This document shows positions 35,052 to 48,170 of a stretch of DNA of 64,000 nt, piece after piece (the first letter of the stretch is position 1; every line of letters begins with the position of its first letter). Source of the stretch: Distichodus sexfasciatus (taxonomy: Eukaryota; Chordata; Actinopteri; Characiformes; Distichodontidae); NCBI GenBank assembly GCA_032718565.1, contig JAVGVS010000043.1, forward strand, positions 248,001 through 312,000, written 5' to 3'. The position numbers and the translations under genes were made by a program. Below the pieces are notes generated by a model. It did no database searches and was not told the DNA's origin. It saw only the letters and a program-made list of their open reading frames with translations.

Positions 35052-35877
35052 CCAAACGTCGACCTGAGAGTGGCACCAGGCTGACAACAAAACCGGTATC
35101 CCATATATTTTAAAATTCTGATGTTAATTCAATTCCAGCATCCAATACATCGCTCTTAAGACCGGAGCAGAGTCTCAGAGAATGCCTAATAATATTAGAC
35201 TGGTTATGATTGCTAGAGAGCAGGGGGAGAAGGGAGACAGGGAAAGAGAGAGAGAAGAGCAGGAGAATACACACAGTTTTATGATTCTAAATGCCCCTGT
35301 CGAGCCCAGAGCTGGCCGAGTAAGAGAGGAGAGTGGCTTTTAATATCCCTTTATCGACAGCACCGTATAACTCATACAGGGGGGCTCGGGGCTTGGACAC
35401 TGGAAATATGGTTGGAGATGATATCTGCCATCAGTCAAACATACACACACACACTCTCTCTCTGGTATTATCTGGGGTTTTTTCTGTGTATACTACTATA
35501 GGCCTTCACCTTAATCTCTGTAACCTGAAGGAAATCTTTTTCCATTTTTCTTCAGGGCAACCAGCCTAGACACACAGCCCCGCCAAACAAACAGCCATAA
35601 ATACGTATGAACGTGTGTGTATGTTATGCAATTACTTGGTTCAGCATTAAACATGTAGGAATAATCAGTTATTTTTGTTAAGAGTCAAACCAATAAATTG
35701 GCCTGCCAGCATTATTGGACATGACTTCACAATATATATTAATAACAAAAATAAACTAAAAGTTAAAAATATAGATACAGAAAGATTGATCCTTGAAGTG
35801 TGTTATGAGTGTTGTCTCTGCACAAGTTGCCCACTAGAGGGCTAGTGTTGATTTAAAAAAAATGATTTTATATATTT

Positions 35878-35973
35878 GTGAAAGTGATTATTTGTCATTG
35901 TGAACACCCCACAGCACAGCACACAGTGCACCACAAAGATATGTGATTGACCCAGCCGGGAAGGAGCAGTTAT
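35878..35973 (-). mobile_element. SINE C fragment
   Basis: Tail half only: gtgattatttgtcattgtga, cacagtgcaccacaaagata, ccgggaaggagcagtt. The head side is missing. Confidence 0.7.
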
Positions 35974-36007
35974 TATTTATTTAGCAAGAATACTAGTAAT
36001 TTGGGGA

Positions 36008-36345
36008 GGGGGGCACGGCGGTTAGCACTGTCGCCTCACAGTAAACAGGTCCGGGACTCGATCCACAGTTCTGCCGTGGCGCTTTTCTGCGTGGAGTTTG
36101 TGTGCCCTCCCTGTGTTCACATGGGTTTTCTCCCAGTGCTCCGGTTTCCTCCCACTGTCCAAAAAGCACGCACTATAGGTTGATTGGTAACTCTAAATTG
36201 TCCCATAGGTGTGAATGTGTGTTTGTGTGAGTTTGTGTTTCCTGTGGTGTGTTGGCATCTGCCCAGGGCTGGTCCCTGCCTTGCGCTCATAGTCCCAGGG
36301 TAGGCTTCTCTCCCCACAATCCAGATAGAGATTAAGCGGTTTAGA
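36008..36345 (+). mobile_element. SINE A copy
   Basis: The head gggcacggcggttagcactg then tccgggactcgatccac leads into the body gtgtggagtttgtgtgccct, ctccggtttcctcccactgt and the tail gattaagcggtttagataat. It faces the next copy tail to tail. Confidence 0.9.
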
Positions 36346-36374
36346 TAATGAAGGAATTAATGACTTGTAAACTA

Positions 36375-36750
36375 TTCATTCATTCATTTTCCGAACCGTT
36401 TCATCCCAACTGGGGTCGCGGGGGGACTGGAGCCTATCCCGGGAACTTACGGGCGCAAGGCGGGGACCAACCCTGGGCAAGCGCCAACACACAGCAGGGC
36501 ACACACACACACACACACAATCACACTCACATTTACACATTACAGGGCCAATTTTAGGGTCACCAATTAACCTACATTACATACCTTTGGACTGTGGGAG
36601 GAAACCGGAGCACCCGGAGAAAACCCACATGAACACGGGGAGAGCATGCAAACTCCACACAGAAAGGCCCTACAGCCGTCCCCGGGGTTGGAACCCAGGA
36701 CCTTCTCGCTGTGAGGTGGCAGCGCTAACCACTGCGCCACTGCGCCCCCT
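36375..36750 (-). mobile_element. SINE A copy, inverted partner
   Basis: Reverse copy opening with a (attc)n tail and ending gctaaccactgcgccactgc. With the copy at 36008 it forms an inverted repeat of some 740 bases with a ~30-base spacer. Confidence 0.9.
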
Positions 36751-37475
36751 CGTAAACTATATTATGTACAGTTTTCTTGATGGGCATTAAATACCATAAA
36801 TCACAACAGCTGTTTATCTTGTCGTTATCTTCTGATGCATCATTGTTGTATTTTTAATTCCTCCATTTTTTAAAATCAATATTGGTGGCACAAGTCTACC
36901 ATTGGCTCTAATAGTGAACAAAACCTCAAAGTTTGACCGAGACATGATTTATAGTTAAACAGGAGGAAGACGTGACGAATGGGTTTCACAAAGTCACGGA
37001 AAAAAGACTTTGAGACGGACGAAGAGAGTGATGGTATTTCATACAGAATAGAGTGATGATATTCCATGCTGAGCGAGAGTATAAAGAGAATATTATAACA
37101 GACTGATGTTTGTGATGATAACTTCCAGTCATAGTTGAGAGTGTGCATGAGTGTGAGTGTTCAGTCAGACAGGCAGGGAGAAAAAAATGGAGTAAGATAA
37201 AAACACAAAGAGGCACTGAGGCTTGATGATCATCTTCCGGGCTAAGGTGAAGGGCTCCTGACTGCAGTGCCACTCCAATAAATGAACTGCCGCTGCGAGT
37301 AACTGGCGGATAGACGCTTCACGCCGACTTACCCCGACTTTAGGGACATCGTTTAATAAGCCTGAGCAAAAAAATAAATAAATATTACAACAAAAGCAAA
37401 TTGATTTCGCTCAATATTCTAAAGCCTCATTTCATTACATTCTACTGAGCAGTGTATCACTCATCCTGTCAAAAG

Positions 37476-37612
37476 AAGGATGAACAAATGGAGGAATGGA
37501 AATTGGAAGACAGAGAGGAAGACGCACAGGGAGGGAGAGAGGGATGGAGCGATGGGGGAAAAAGAAAGCGAGAGGGAGAGGTAGAGCGAGAGGCAGAGAG
37601 AGAGAGAGATCA
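37476..37612. repeat. Purine-rich tract
   Basis: GA-rich low-complexity stretch ending in (ga)n at about 37,597-37,609. Confidence 0.8.
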
Positions 37613-39309
37613 GTAGGGAGTACTGGTGGGTAATTACTGTTGCACCCTTGTCGCACTCGGCTGGAATTGCGATTTTCACACATCCTTCTACGACACACAT
37701 CTCGCACATCTCACGTCTCTCGGGAGCGTCCAGCTTGTGACGACGGTTGTCCATCAGCGCAGCTATGTAGCGCCGGCAGCAAACTGCCAACCTCAATGCA
37801 GCTAAAAGCAGACCTACATGCTGAGCGATTATGCAACTGCAGGATCATGACATTGCTGACCAACCTTGCAACGCTTCAGACACTGGCACACTGCAGTACA
37901 AAGAAGACATCCGCATGTCTAATAATCAGTGATCCAGTTTGCACATAGACGTGTACGGACATCTACTACTCATCGTTGATGAAGCTATAGTAGTTAGCTA
38001 TACCACAAACTGCTGATAAAAAGTAGATAAATACATCAAGCAGTAACACTTAATACTGTGTCAGAGTCCAAAAGTCAAAGTAAACTTTATTCATCTCTAC
38101 TACATTTACATAGAGAGACGAGACAACATGGCTCCGCTTTCTACAGTAAGAATAAAAAAGGCACAGAGTATGCAAATATATAAATGCAAATAAGACAGAG
38201 TAAGCAAAAAATATCTACACAGACTATAAAAAATATAAAACTTTAAACCAGAAGCAGAACAAGAGTGCAATATGTGGAATACAACTACACTTTTGGCCCT
38301 GACATTATCGTTGAATGCGCATATGATGCTGCGGCTGTTGGATATGAACATTCTAAACAGGCGGTCTACAATAATGTCCAATATGACGTGCAAATATCTC
38401 AACAGTCATGTGTTGAGAGAGAAAAACAATCCGTAGTATGTGCAAGTAATAATGTTTCACAGAATTACAATCACAAGTACATGGAATAGTCTTCCAATAA
38501 TATTGTCACAGCAGTCCAAGTGGAGGGCTGTAGGATTGTAGAATTGTGCTGCAGGATCGTAAGCCAAATTAATAAAATAAAATAAAAGGTCAAACGTGAT
38601 GCTAAACGTTATATAAAAATCTGTGTATTTTAGCAATGTAAGGTCAAATCATAATGAGTTGCAATGACTCATGCTTGCAGCTGCTAAGAGCGTACTGTGA
38701 TGCAATGAAAACAACTATCCAAAGAAAAATAATCGTTTCTTTTGTGTTGTAATGATGTAGTGTTTTGTCATGACACATCACTATGAGCTAGTTACTGGAA
38801 AAAATGTTTAAAAATATGTTTTCTTTACTGATAAACCACTGCATAAATTTAAGTTAGCAGCTTTCAAATGTGCACAAATTAAATGACTATCGCGTTCTTC
38901 GATCATGTTGAGTTTACTTAGATTTCATGTTCATGCAAAAGGTTAATGACCTTTTAACGAGAAGTTTCTTGTTAGAATTAAGACACCGAGTCCATGTCAG
39001 AGCGAACACTTTGAGCTACTTCAGGTTTTACAAACTACTACGTCTTTTGCTTTGATTACGTTGCTTCCTAGATTAAAAGAATCATTCAGCTGTTTTTAAT
39101 TAAAGCAATTAACGTCTGTGAGATAATAAATAGTCCAATCAGCACACAGGAGGAACTAGATGCTTAAGTGAACCCAGAATCTTTTGTAATTGAAAGGTAA
39201 TTTATAAATCCTGTCTTAGCTCCCTGACGAAGTATCCACCCTTGGATCAAAATGACTGATTAATTTCCACTTATATAATTGCAGAAGAGTTGCTACTTAT
39301 TGGTATTTA

Positions 39310-39520
39310 TTGCATTTAGCAGACCCTCTTATCCAGCACTATGTTTACTGCAAATTAACAGGGTCTTATGCAAATTAAGGGTAGTATGTAGGTAACAGAT
39401 GGCAGTGCAGGAGATAAAATGTCTCTTGACCAGGTGGTAAGATACTTCACTTCACTAGGATACTGACCACTAAGGACAGTCTGGTTCAAACCCACAAGCT
39501 TCTGGTGTCCAGTGAATTAT
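39310..39520 (-). mobile_element. Degraded SINE B copy
   Basis: gcatttagcagaccctctta tccag at the tail side, ggtagtatgtaggtaaca in the body, gaccaggtggtaagatac near the head. Strongly diverged. Confidence 0.5.
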
Positions 39521-40344
39521 ACTATCACTAGGTCCACCATCACCCTAATGTATCATTTTACAAACAGATCTATCAGCTACTTGGCTGAATTCCACACATA
39601 CCTCAGTAACGGAAGTAGCGTGAAACTCGTTTCGTGTATACTGATTAGTAAAACATTTCCGATAATCATGATGGTCTATTACTACATTGAAGGTAAGTCC
39701 GCTCTCTAAGGATGGTGTGTGCTATAGCTGTGGTGTGATAACGGATTAACTGTCCATTATTGAAAACGGGAAAAGCAGGAGTAGGATGTCCTTATGACTA
39801 CGGTTCTGCCTCTACTAGACCAGTGCTGTGCAATGTTTTGCCTACGAGGGAAAGTTCAGAGATTCATGGTCTTCATAAATGCAGCCATGTGCAATTGTGC
39901 TTGGGAGGGTTTCCCACAATGCCTAGGAAGAGTTGGCTAATAAAGCCATTCTGGCTGCCATGATCCATCATTGTCATGATGCATGAAATCGCAAACGCAC
40001 ACTCACACAGTGTACTGATAACATCCAGAAATAACACACATATCTAATGCTCACAAAAAAACATCCATACACACATCACTCGATCACACAAAAACGTTTA
40101 CCCACAAATATTCTGAGACACAGGGTAACATTCATTAATGGTTCAGCAGTTGTAGATCCTTTTCATGTTGCCAAATCTTTTAGATCCCATGGTTATTGCC
40201 CGTGAAAACCATTGACTGGCAGAAACGGCGCAGGAGCAGAAAATGGTCAACCTGAGCTCAAATCTCATGTGTCCAGTCACTTCTCTCATATATAACAACA
40301 GGCTTAGGGAGTGCTTTTACTACTAACCTGCCCTCCCTCAATTT

Positions 40345-40379
<35 letters not shown>

Positions 40380-40389
40380 CAATCTCTAA

Positions 40390-40745
40390 ACTGCTCATAA
40401 TTACCGCCCAGCCTTTAACGCGTCCTCGGCTGATCATCCTCTAATAGCCGAGCATAAAAACTCACAGAGGCAAAACTGACTCATCTCCAGCCTCCATCAT
40501 GCCCTCCGCTGTTTCCCTATTAGGCTCATTCAGCACGTGAGGGGGGTGGAGGGGCAACAATAACAACAATGTGGGAGAAAGCAACATGGCTTCCAGCAGC
40601 GGCACAATCCCGAGCCATGGAATTAGCAAGGCAAGCGCAGGCGTCCTCCCTTTTAAGCCAATCACGACCCCCCTTTTTTCCTCAATATCATTTGGGCAAA
40701 TCGAGCCATTATCCTTGCAAATACTGGAATGAGCTAGTGCGATTG
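40390..40745. other. Unique complex block, candidate non-coding element
   Basis: Non-repetitive, moderately GC-rich sequence between a (CT)n and a (CA)n tract, with cagcacgtgagg (E-box), ggaattagcaaggc and ttgggcaaatcgagccatta. No reading frame is recognisable. It looks unlike the surrounding repeat-derived DNA. Confidence 0.3.
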
Positions 40746-40748
40746 CCA

Positions 40749-40775
40749 AGACACACACACACACACACACACACA
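40749..40775. repeat. (CA)n microsatellite
   Basis: About 12 CA units. Confidence 0.92.
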
Positions 40776-41289
40776 GTGTAATCGAATTTGGCTAAACTTC
40801 CTAGCTTGCGTAAACCAGGTTACCAGCCAAACCCAAGCATTTTTCGATTATTTCTTTTGGGTCAGTTTTTGGTGTGTTTGTTAGGGGTACAAATCAAAAA
40901 ATTCAATATGACAATATTATTTCAATTCAAAGGACAACAATACAATGTCTGCTGATCTCACAAAGTCTGCTATGGTACAATTTCATTTCGATTCAGTTCA
41001 GGAGCCAGCAATCGATATGAGACAATATCATATGCTGATTTAACACATACCTCCATTCATATTAAGTCACAGAGACACTAAAATATCAATTGTCATTTTT
41101 ATTCCTGAACACAACCAGAGATTTAAATCAAAAACAATCTGCTCTTGCTCAATATAGAGTGACGCTATTATACGTATGATGTCTGATCAACATTTAGATG
41201 TTTGATTGATGCAATGGGCTCATGAATCATTAAATCAATGTTAAGATGTGCATCGACGTATCATTATATCCTCAGTTACTCGTGCGCTA

Positions 41290-41560
41290 AAACTACATAT
41301 GTCCGTAGTCTTTCCTCAGGTCCAGAAAGCTGCGAGGCAGTAATTTGATGAGTAGCAACCTGTTTTTCACCTGCATGCCCTCCCCTACTTTTGGTGGCGT
41401 AGAGCCACGGCCTCGTGGAGGGCACCAGGGCATCATTAGCTTATTACAAGGCCCAGCGCACAGGCGAGCTGCAAAACGCGGAGAGCAAATTAAAAAGATT
41501 TGCAGAGCGTGTCTGAGGCGAAGCGCTAACCCGCAGCTTAGCACATGCCTGAGCTACTTT
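41290..41560. other. Unique complex block, candidate non-coding element
   Basis: Non-repetitive sequence of higher GC (aggcagtaatttgatgagta, catcattagcttattacaag, gagcaaattaaaaagatttg). Frames on both strands have no recognisable homology. Confidence 0.25.
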
Positions 41561-42196
41561 ATCACTCTGGCACATGCACATGCACACACACACCACATCT
41601 TCCACATCTCTGTGAGGTGCTTCCTCTGACTCTCATAAGCGCAAGGTCATAAAAATATAACAGCTCCTCCTGACACTAAACTTAACCTTAGCAACCAAAA
41701 GCAAATTTTTCGACTTCCAGTTTTTCAAATAAATTTTGTTTTCCATAAGCACATTTTTCTCAAACATGTTACCTAACATATCAATACAAAAACAGCCCCA
41801 CAAAGTCTTGGCGTCTCGTGATTTTGTATATTTTAGGGGATAATCCTGCTACCCACACACAGCTCGCAGGAGCACTATACAAAATTACACCAAAAATAAT
41901 GTGTTAAGCACAGTCACTAGGCTGCAGTCCATAGTGCTATAATTGCCTTGTTTATGGAGCTTTGTCAAAAACGTAATGTTTCAAGCGAGTTTACACCAAG
42001 TTGGAAAATCCTAACTATATGCTGTCCATAACGACGCTGTCTTTCAGAATGTAAGAATGTATTTGACATATAAACACATATTTCACTAGGAAACAGTCAC
42101 CATATTGAACCATATTTATTCAAGGTGATATTGATTTTAATAATATTTTGAGACATCTCACAAAATGCTGTGCTATTGTTTGTCACGAAATGCTGT

Positions 42197-42490
42197 CATT
42201 CATTCATTCATTCATTATCGAACCGCTAAATCCCTACCGGGGTCGCGGGGACCGGAGCCTATCCCGGGAACTACGGGTGCAAGGCAGTGGCCAACCCTGG
42301 GCAGACGCCATCGAACTGCAGAGCACACACACTCACACAATCACACTCACATTCACACCTTACAGAGCCCAAGTTAGAGTCACCAATTAACATGCAAACT
42401 CCACACAGAAAGGCCCAACGGCCAACCCGGGGATCGAACCCAGGACCTTCTCGCTGTGAGGCGGCAGCGCTAATCGACAGGTGGCAGCCC
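42197..42490 (-). mobile_element. SINE A copy, internally deleted
   Basis: Opens with (attc)n; has ggagcctatcccgggaacta and gggatcgaacccaggacctt. The block tttggactgtgggaggaaac found in other copies is missing. Confidence 0.85.
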
Positions 42491-43177
42491 TCTGACGAAA
42501 CCTGTGTATCTAAATGCAGATTAGATCCTCAAAAAAAACGAGCTGTCTACCAGTCAGCAGGGAAGCATGCAATCAAGTGTTCCTTTTCTATTTATTTCTA
42601 TATACCCCTGTATATTTAGGTAAAAGTCTCTTAACACATATAATTTGGTGAAAAACCATCCAGGAAGTAGGGATCCAGGAGCACCCCTTGAGAAACTAAA
42701 GGCAGAATCGTGTACCCAGTGGCCAGACATCTCTCATTACTCAATGTTATTCTGCTTTGAAGTGTCTTTTATAATAGTGTCGTCACTACTAAGGGCGGAC
42801 GAACTGGAGTGAGACGCTGTAAGACGTCCTGTCTAGAAGCAGGGAACATTTGCTTGTATCTTCCCCGAATTTCCCCTCGTTCCTGCTGCAGAGAATTCAC
42901 TGTTATGACGAATCCTGTTTTCTACTATCTACTTTATTCTATTTGTCTCAGAACACAGAATCGTGCAGAAACGTGAAGGCTCTGGCTGCACCTCTGTGGC
43001 GAGAGTGATTTATAGTGACAGTGGAGCATCACTGTGTACTGCAGAAGGTCAGTTTTTAGTAGCTGTGTGTAAGTCACGTTATTACATACGTTGGCAGTAT
43101 GAAAAAGAAGACGACCTCGTTCTAATGCAACCTTATTAAGTTGCCTTTAGGGAGGAGTTTTAACTAGTAAATAGATT

Positions 43178-43179
<2 letters not shown>

Positions 43180-43210
<31 letters not shown>
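43180..43210. repeat. (CA)n microsatellite
   Basis: About 15 uninterrupted CA units. Confidence 0.93.
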
Positions 43211-43211
<1 letters not shown>

Positions 43212-44157
43212 TTGTTTTTACTTGCCTGTAGCGAAAAAGACAGAAATACATCACACATTGTGTAAAGCGTAGCTAGCGATGTCCTGGTACATCTTTGTAA
43301 TGTACATTTGTTCGCGCTTGAATCTCATGTTCTGTCCAAACAGACAGATACGCTTAAACCTCCAAGCTGTTACCGGTTCACATCTTCATTGTTGGCTTAT
43401 TTATAACAGAGAAAGATTTGTTTGTGGTACGATGCCGTGTAGTTTCGACAAAATTTCACGTGTCTAGTGGAAATAAAACATAAGTGCCATAAAATATTTC
43501 TTGATGAGACACGCCCCTAGCTGAAACACGAGAGGAGGTGAAACAGTTTGACCAGATTTAGTTTACGAGAACCAGATGAGACGAGATTTTAACACTATTT
43601 TAAAGAAACCTTCAATGATGATGATATGACTGGAAGATACATAAATATTTGACTGAAAGCCACATAAAGTCAAGTGCAAAAGTGGATTAAGAAACTCAAC
43701 TGACTGGACACTCTCTTGTATGATTTCTCACGCAACTCTTCACACCATTACCGTGCATCAGCTTCAAACTTCTAATTGAACTTATATAATAAGTTATAAA
43801 TAATCTAATTAAATAATCAGATTGTACAGTAAAAATTAGAGGTGTAAATCCCTACAAAATTGAAAGATTTAGGGAATATTAACCGATAGAATTAGATTAG
43901 GATACTGGCTTTAAAAATTATACTGAAAATGTTTAAATAACCCAACTTGTCTTCTTGTTATGAACTTGGAACCGTATTAGCCACATGACCGAAGATGAAA
44001 TCAGCTTTCTCCAAGCCTAGTGGAAGTTCCACAGCACACTGAATTTTGGCACAAAAATAACAGCATGCTATCTGCGGGACAACTTTTCACCTCTATGAGA
44101 TATTAAGTCGTGCATTAATACCACGTGATCTTGTGGCGCGAGATCTCGTCACAACAG

Positions 44158-44354
44158 TGGGTAGTTGGCAGAGTAACGGTTAAAGCAATCGCCCTAGGTC
44201 GCTAGTTACCACTTAGGTACTGATCTCCAAGCACTGCTCCGGGCGCTGCCCACGTCAGCTGCCCACTGCTCCTTCATGGATGGGCCAAATGCAGAAGTCA
44301 CATTTTGTTGGGGTGCACTGTGTGCTGTGCTGTAGTGTGTTCACAATGACAAAT
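44158..44354 (+). mobile_element. SINE C copy, interrupted by a MITE
   Basis: Head agagtaacggttaaagcaat, body ctccaagcactgctccgggc and cacattttgttggggtgcac, breaking at caatgacaaat. Its expected next bases aataatcac resume at 45004 beyond the inserted element. Confidence 0.85.
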
Positions 44355-45003
44355 GTGACTCTGCACGGCAAAACCAGTCGCTTGTCGCAAATTTTCAAAA
44401 TTGAGTTATTATTTCATTTCATGGAAGGGCATAAATCAAGCTTCAAAACGATACCTATATCGAATGAATCGGACGACATATGACTGAGATATCAACATGC
44501 AAAGGAGTCGGGTTTCTCCTGTCACGCCAAGTGAGAAACGGAGAAATCTGCCTTTGAAGTTGACTATCGCCGTAGCACTCACAGACGCTCGGTGCGGTCA
44601 CGGCTACGTTTGCATTTACGGTAGCCTACGCTGCATTCACAGCCACACGGATAGCCTACCTGCGTTAGGTTAACTGAACTCGGGAGACGAAGATGGATTC
44701 CGGAGAAATATCTTCACGCTAGTCAACGAGTGGATTTACCGTAAATATTGAAGTAGAGCGGTCAAAACAGAACTTTTAACATTCTGCTGGAATTGAATTC
44801 CTCACCTCAAGAAAGTCACGTTTTTAGGATGGAAAGGGTAAGTTTTTCAGCCAAATTTATTCACAACAGTACAGTATAGACCTTCCACTGTTTCAAAACA
44901 CTAAAAACAAAAAATCCCAAATTTTACCCCACGCAACATAAACTCTCGTTTTTCTCGGAAACCTCCGTTGCGACAAGCGACTGGTTTTGCCGTGGAGGGT
45001 CAC
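44355..45003. mobile_element. MITE with ~35-bp terminal inverted repeats
   Basis: The left end GTGACTCTGCACGGCAAAAC then CAGTCGCTTGTCGCAA mirrors the right end nearly perfectly (GTTTTGCCGTGGAGGGTCAC). Flanking AAAT is present at 44351-44354 and 45004-45007. It is 649 bases with no transposase frame and is inserted in the tail of a SINE C. The superfamily is not assigned. Confidence 0.88.
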
Positions 45004-45682
45004 AAATAATCACAGGTTTGTCAGTCATATAAGTGCAATCAGGTGCTTATAACTACCTAAAAACATTATCACACACATCCCAACATGCACACACAAGCAC
45101 AAATCAATCGGTCCAAACCTGGCTACCGTTCACATGATTACACCCCAAACAAACGAGAAGAAATAAACAGATCCTGTAACAATAAATAATACAACCAACT
45201 ATCATTAAACTCTAACTGCTACTTAATAATATCCAAAATGCTTTCAATTACCAGTTCACTTGCACATGAAACGGCTGTGCCAAACAATCTCGAAAACGAC
45301 CTAAAAGCCGCTGAATTCTCTGGAAAATATTGTAAGCAGTTCTGGTGAATTTCTAGAGCTTTCAGTGGAACATAAAGCCTTTAAAGTGAATGCAGTGTGG
45401 CGCTGGGAGATAAGACAAAAACCGCAGCTGCAGGACTGAATCTCAGCTCGGAGGGTGAGGAGAGGATTGGCGAGGAACGAGTTACTGAATATGTGCTCCG
45501 TCAACAAAGACAGCCAAACCTCATTACCCCAACCACCAAGCAGCTGGGACCCTCGACCTCAACCATTCTCTCATACACACACACACAGCACCAGGACGCA
45601 AACGAGAAGCTGCTGCGTCAGAACCGAAACAATATGATAATGTTTAGCCACTATCACACCCAGTTTCAACATGCGAGATGAC

Positions 45683-46578
45683 AATACTGATGGAGAGAAC
45701 AGGAGAGAGAGCGAAAAAGATAGGAGAGAGTGAGAGAGCCAGCGAGGGAGGAATGGGGGGTTGAGTGAGTAACGAAGAGAGAAGAAGATGGAGAGAGAGA
45801 GAGAAAAGGGGGTGGGAAGAGACGGGAGTGAAGAGGTAGGGAGAGATGGAGGAGAGGAATGCTGAGAGAGCGAGGGGAAGAGAGAGGGAATTGAGGGAGA
45901 GATGGAGCGGATGAAGGTGGTGAAGAGTAAAATGGGAGAGTGGGAAGATGGGGAGGAGAGAGAAGAACTGGAGAGAGAGGGAGAGATGGAGAGGGTGCAA
46001 GGAGATGATGAGAGGGAGGGAGAGAGATGGAAATGAGGAAGAAGAGAGCAAGAGAGAGTGAGAGTGAGAAGATAGAGAGGGGAAAGGGAGATGGGTGGAG
46101 AGTTATGATGAAGGAGAGAGAGACGGAAAGAGCAAAGATGAGCAAGAGAAACGAGAGTTGAGAGTAAGAGAGAGAAAGAATGGGTAAAGAGAATTGGGTG
46201 GAGCGACAGAGAGACGTGGAGAAGGAGAGAGACGGAGAGAGAGAGAGAGCGAAGGTGTGCGAGACAGAAAAAGAGTGAGAGATGGGGAATGGGAGGTGAT
46301 AGAGATGGAAAGAGGTGAGATAGATGAAAGGGAGAGAAGATGAATAGAGGATAGGCTGAAGGAGAGGTAGAGAGGGTAGATAGGAGGAGAGATATGGGAA
46401 GAGAGAGATGAAGAGAGTGAAGGTGAGCAAGAGAGAGAGAAAAAAAGAGAGAGGGGGATAGGGCATGGAAGGAGGGAGAGATGGGGAATGGATAGGGTGA
46501 AAAGGAGACAAAGAGGGTAAAGGGGGAAAGGAGGAGAGACATGGGAAAAGAGAGAGAGAAAGGGATGGAGAGAGAGAA

Positions 46579-46626
<48 letters not shown>

Positions 46627-47258
46627 TGGAGAATGAAAAGAAAAGAGAGAGAGAGGGAGAGAGCAAAGGTGAGAGAGAGAGAAAGATGGGGAATGTGAGG
46701 AAGGTAGAGAGAGATGAGATAGAAGAGAGGAAGAGAGAGAGAGAATGTGGATACGGTGAAAAAGAGAGTAAAGAGAGGGTAAAGGGAGATGGGTGGAGAG
46801 ATATGGTAAAGGAGAGAGAAAGAAAGAGAGAGAGAGCAGGAAAGTGTGCAAGAAGATGGACACTAGGAGGGACAGAGACAGAGGGCGTAAAGTGAGATGG
46901 GCGGAGAGATCTGATGAAAGAGAGAGAGATGGAGAGAGTGAAGGTGAGCGAGAGAAAGAGAGAGAGAGGGATGAGATGGGAAACGGAGAGGGTGAAAATA
47001 AGGGAGAGAGAGGATAAAGGGAAATGGGTGGAGACATATGAGAAAGGAAAGCGAGAGAGAGAGATGGAGAGAGCAAAGGTGAGTGAGAGAGAGAGAGAGA
47101 GAGTGAGAGAGAGAGAAAAAAAGAGAGAGAAGGTGTAAGGAGAAACCGAGAGGGTGGGAGTGAGAGAGTGTGGGGGTAAATGTAGATGGGTGGAGGGAGA
47201 TGACGTTGGAGAGAGCCAAAGTGAGCGAGAAAGATGAGGAAGAAAGACAGGGAATGGA

Positions 47259-47295
<37 letters not shown>

Positions 47296-47313
47296 AAGAA
47301 GGAGGAGAAAGAT
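45683..47313. repeat. 1.6-kb polypurine (GA-rich) tract
   Basis: The plus strand is almost pure A and G with scattered T and C, including pure (ga)n runs at about 46,584-46,626 and 47,262-47,292. A loose higher-order repeat (gagatgggtggagagatatg, gagagcaaaggtgagagaga) recurs every one to two hundred bases. The 590- and 483-codon Ser/Leu frames on the minus strand are compositional artefacts. Confidence 0.95.
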
Positions 47314-48170
47314 AACTATCCATAAATACATGTAAAAATACATCTGCTAGACGGAAAAAAGACAATCTGTTCGCTGCAAATAACCCCCCCCCGTTGGCCG
47401 TACAGTAAGCAGTCCAGAGTGTCAACAGAGCACACCTCAGGGCCTTCCTCCATCGCTCCATCTCTCCGTCTCTTCGCAGCATCTCATTTACAACAGCGGC
47501 TTCAGCGCAGCGTAACCAGCCCTGATAAAAGCTACATTTCATTTCCTGTGGCACACTTCATGATGAACATAAAGGCTGGATGCATGACTCATACAATTTG
47601 GCTTCACACACACACACACACACGGAGGTGCCACAGATGCTCTGTTGAAGGGCGATCAGGGCCTTTGAGCTGCAATGTGTTTGTCTCGGGATTGTGATCA
47701 CTATCGCGCTGAAAGATGACATTTCTGCCAAGACTTATGTTTTTATTTTTCTGTTGTAGCAAACTCTACCAGGTTTACCTGCAGAATCATCCGTTATATG
47801 GAAGCAAATTTACTAGTTAAGATGTCCAGGTTTCTCTTAACTTGCTTGTGCGAGCTGAGCCACAGCTTGGTCAGTTTCGGAATTTACCAGCTTCTGATTT
47901 TGGATAAACACCATTTGAAATTGTCCATTTTTACAGCTCTTTGTTAGCTGCAGACGAGTCAATCTATATACAGTTCTTACCACAAAAATATGCTTTTAAA
48001 TATGGATTTTTTTTTCCCGAAAATACAGTGTCTTACAAAAATATTCACCTCCTTGGCATTTTTCATGTTTTGTTGCCTGACATCCTGGAATTAAAATGGA
48101 CTGTTTGAGAGTTTGCACCATTTCATTTACATGCCTTTAAAGATGTTTTTTTTTTTTTTTAATCAACCTA

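Noticed and set aside
45571..47343. 590-codon minus-strand frame rich in Ser, Leu and Pro, and overlapping frames of 483 and 281 codons
   Set aside because: They exist only because one strand is almost pure purine; three overlapping frames are open at once, with no domain, signal or splice context.
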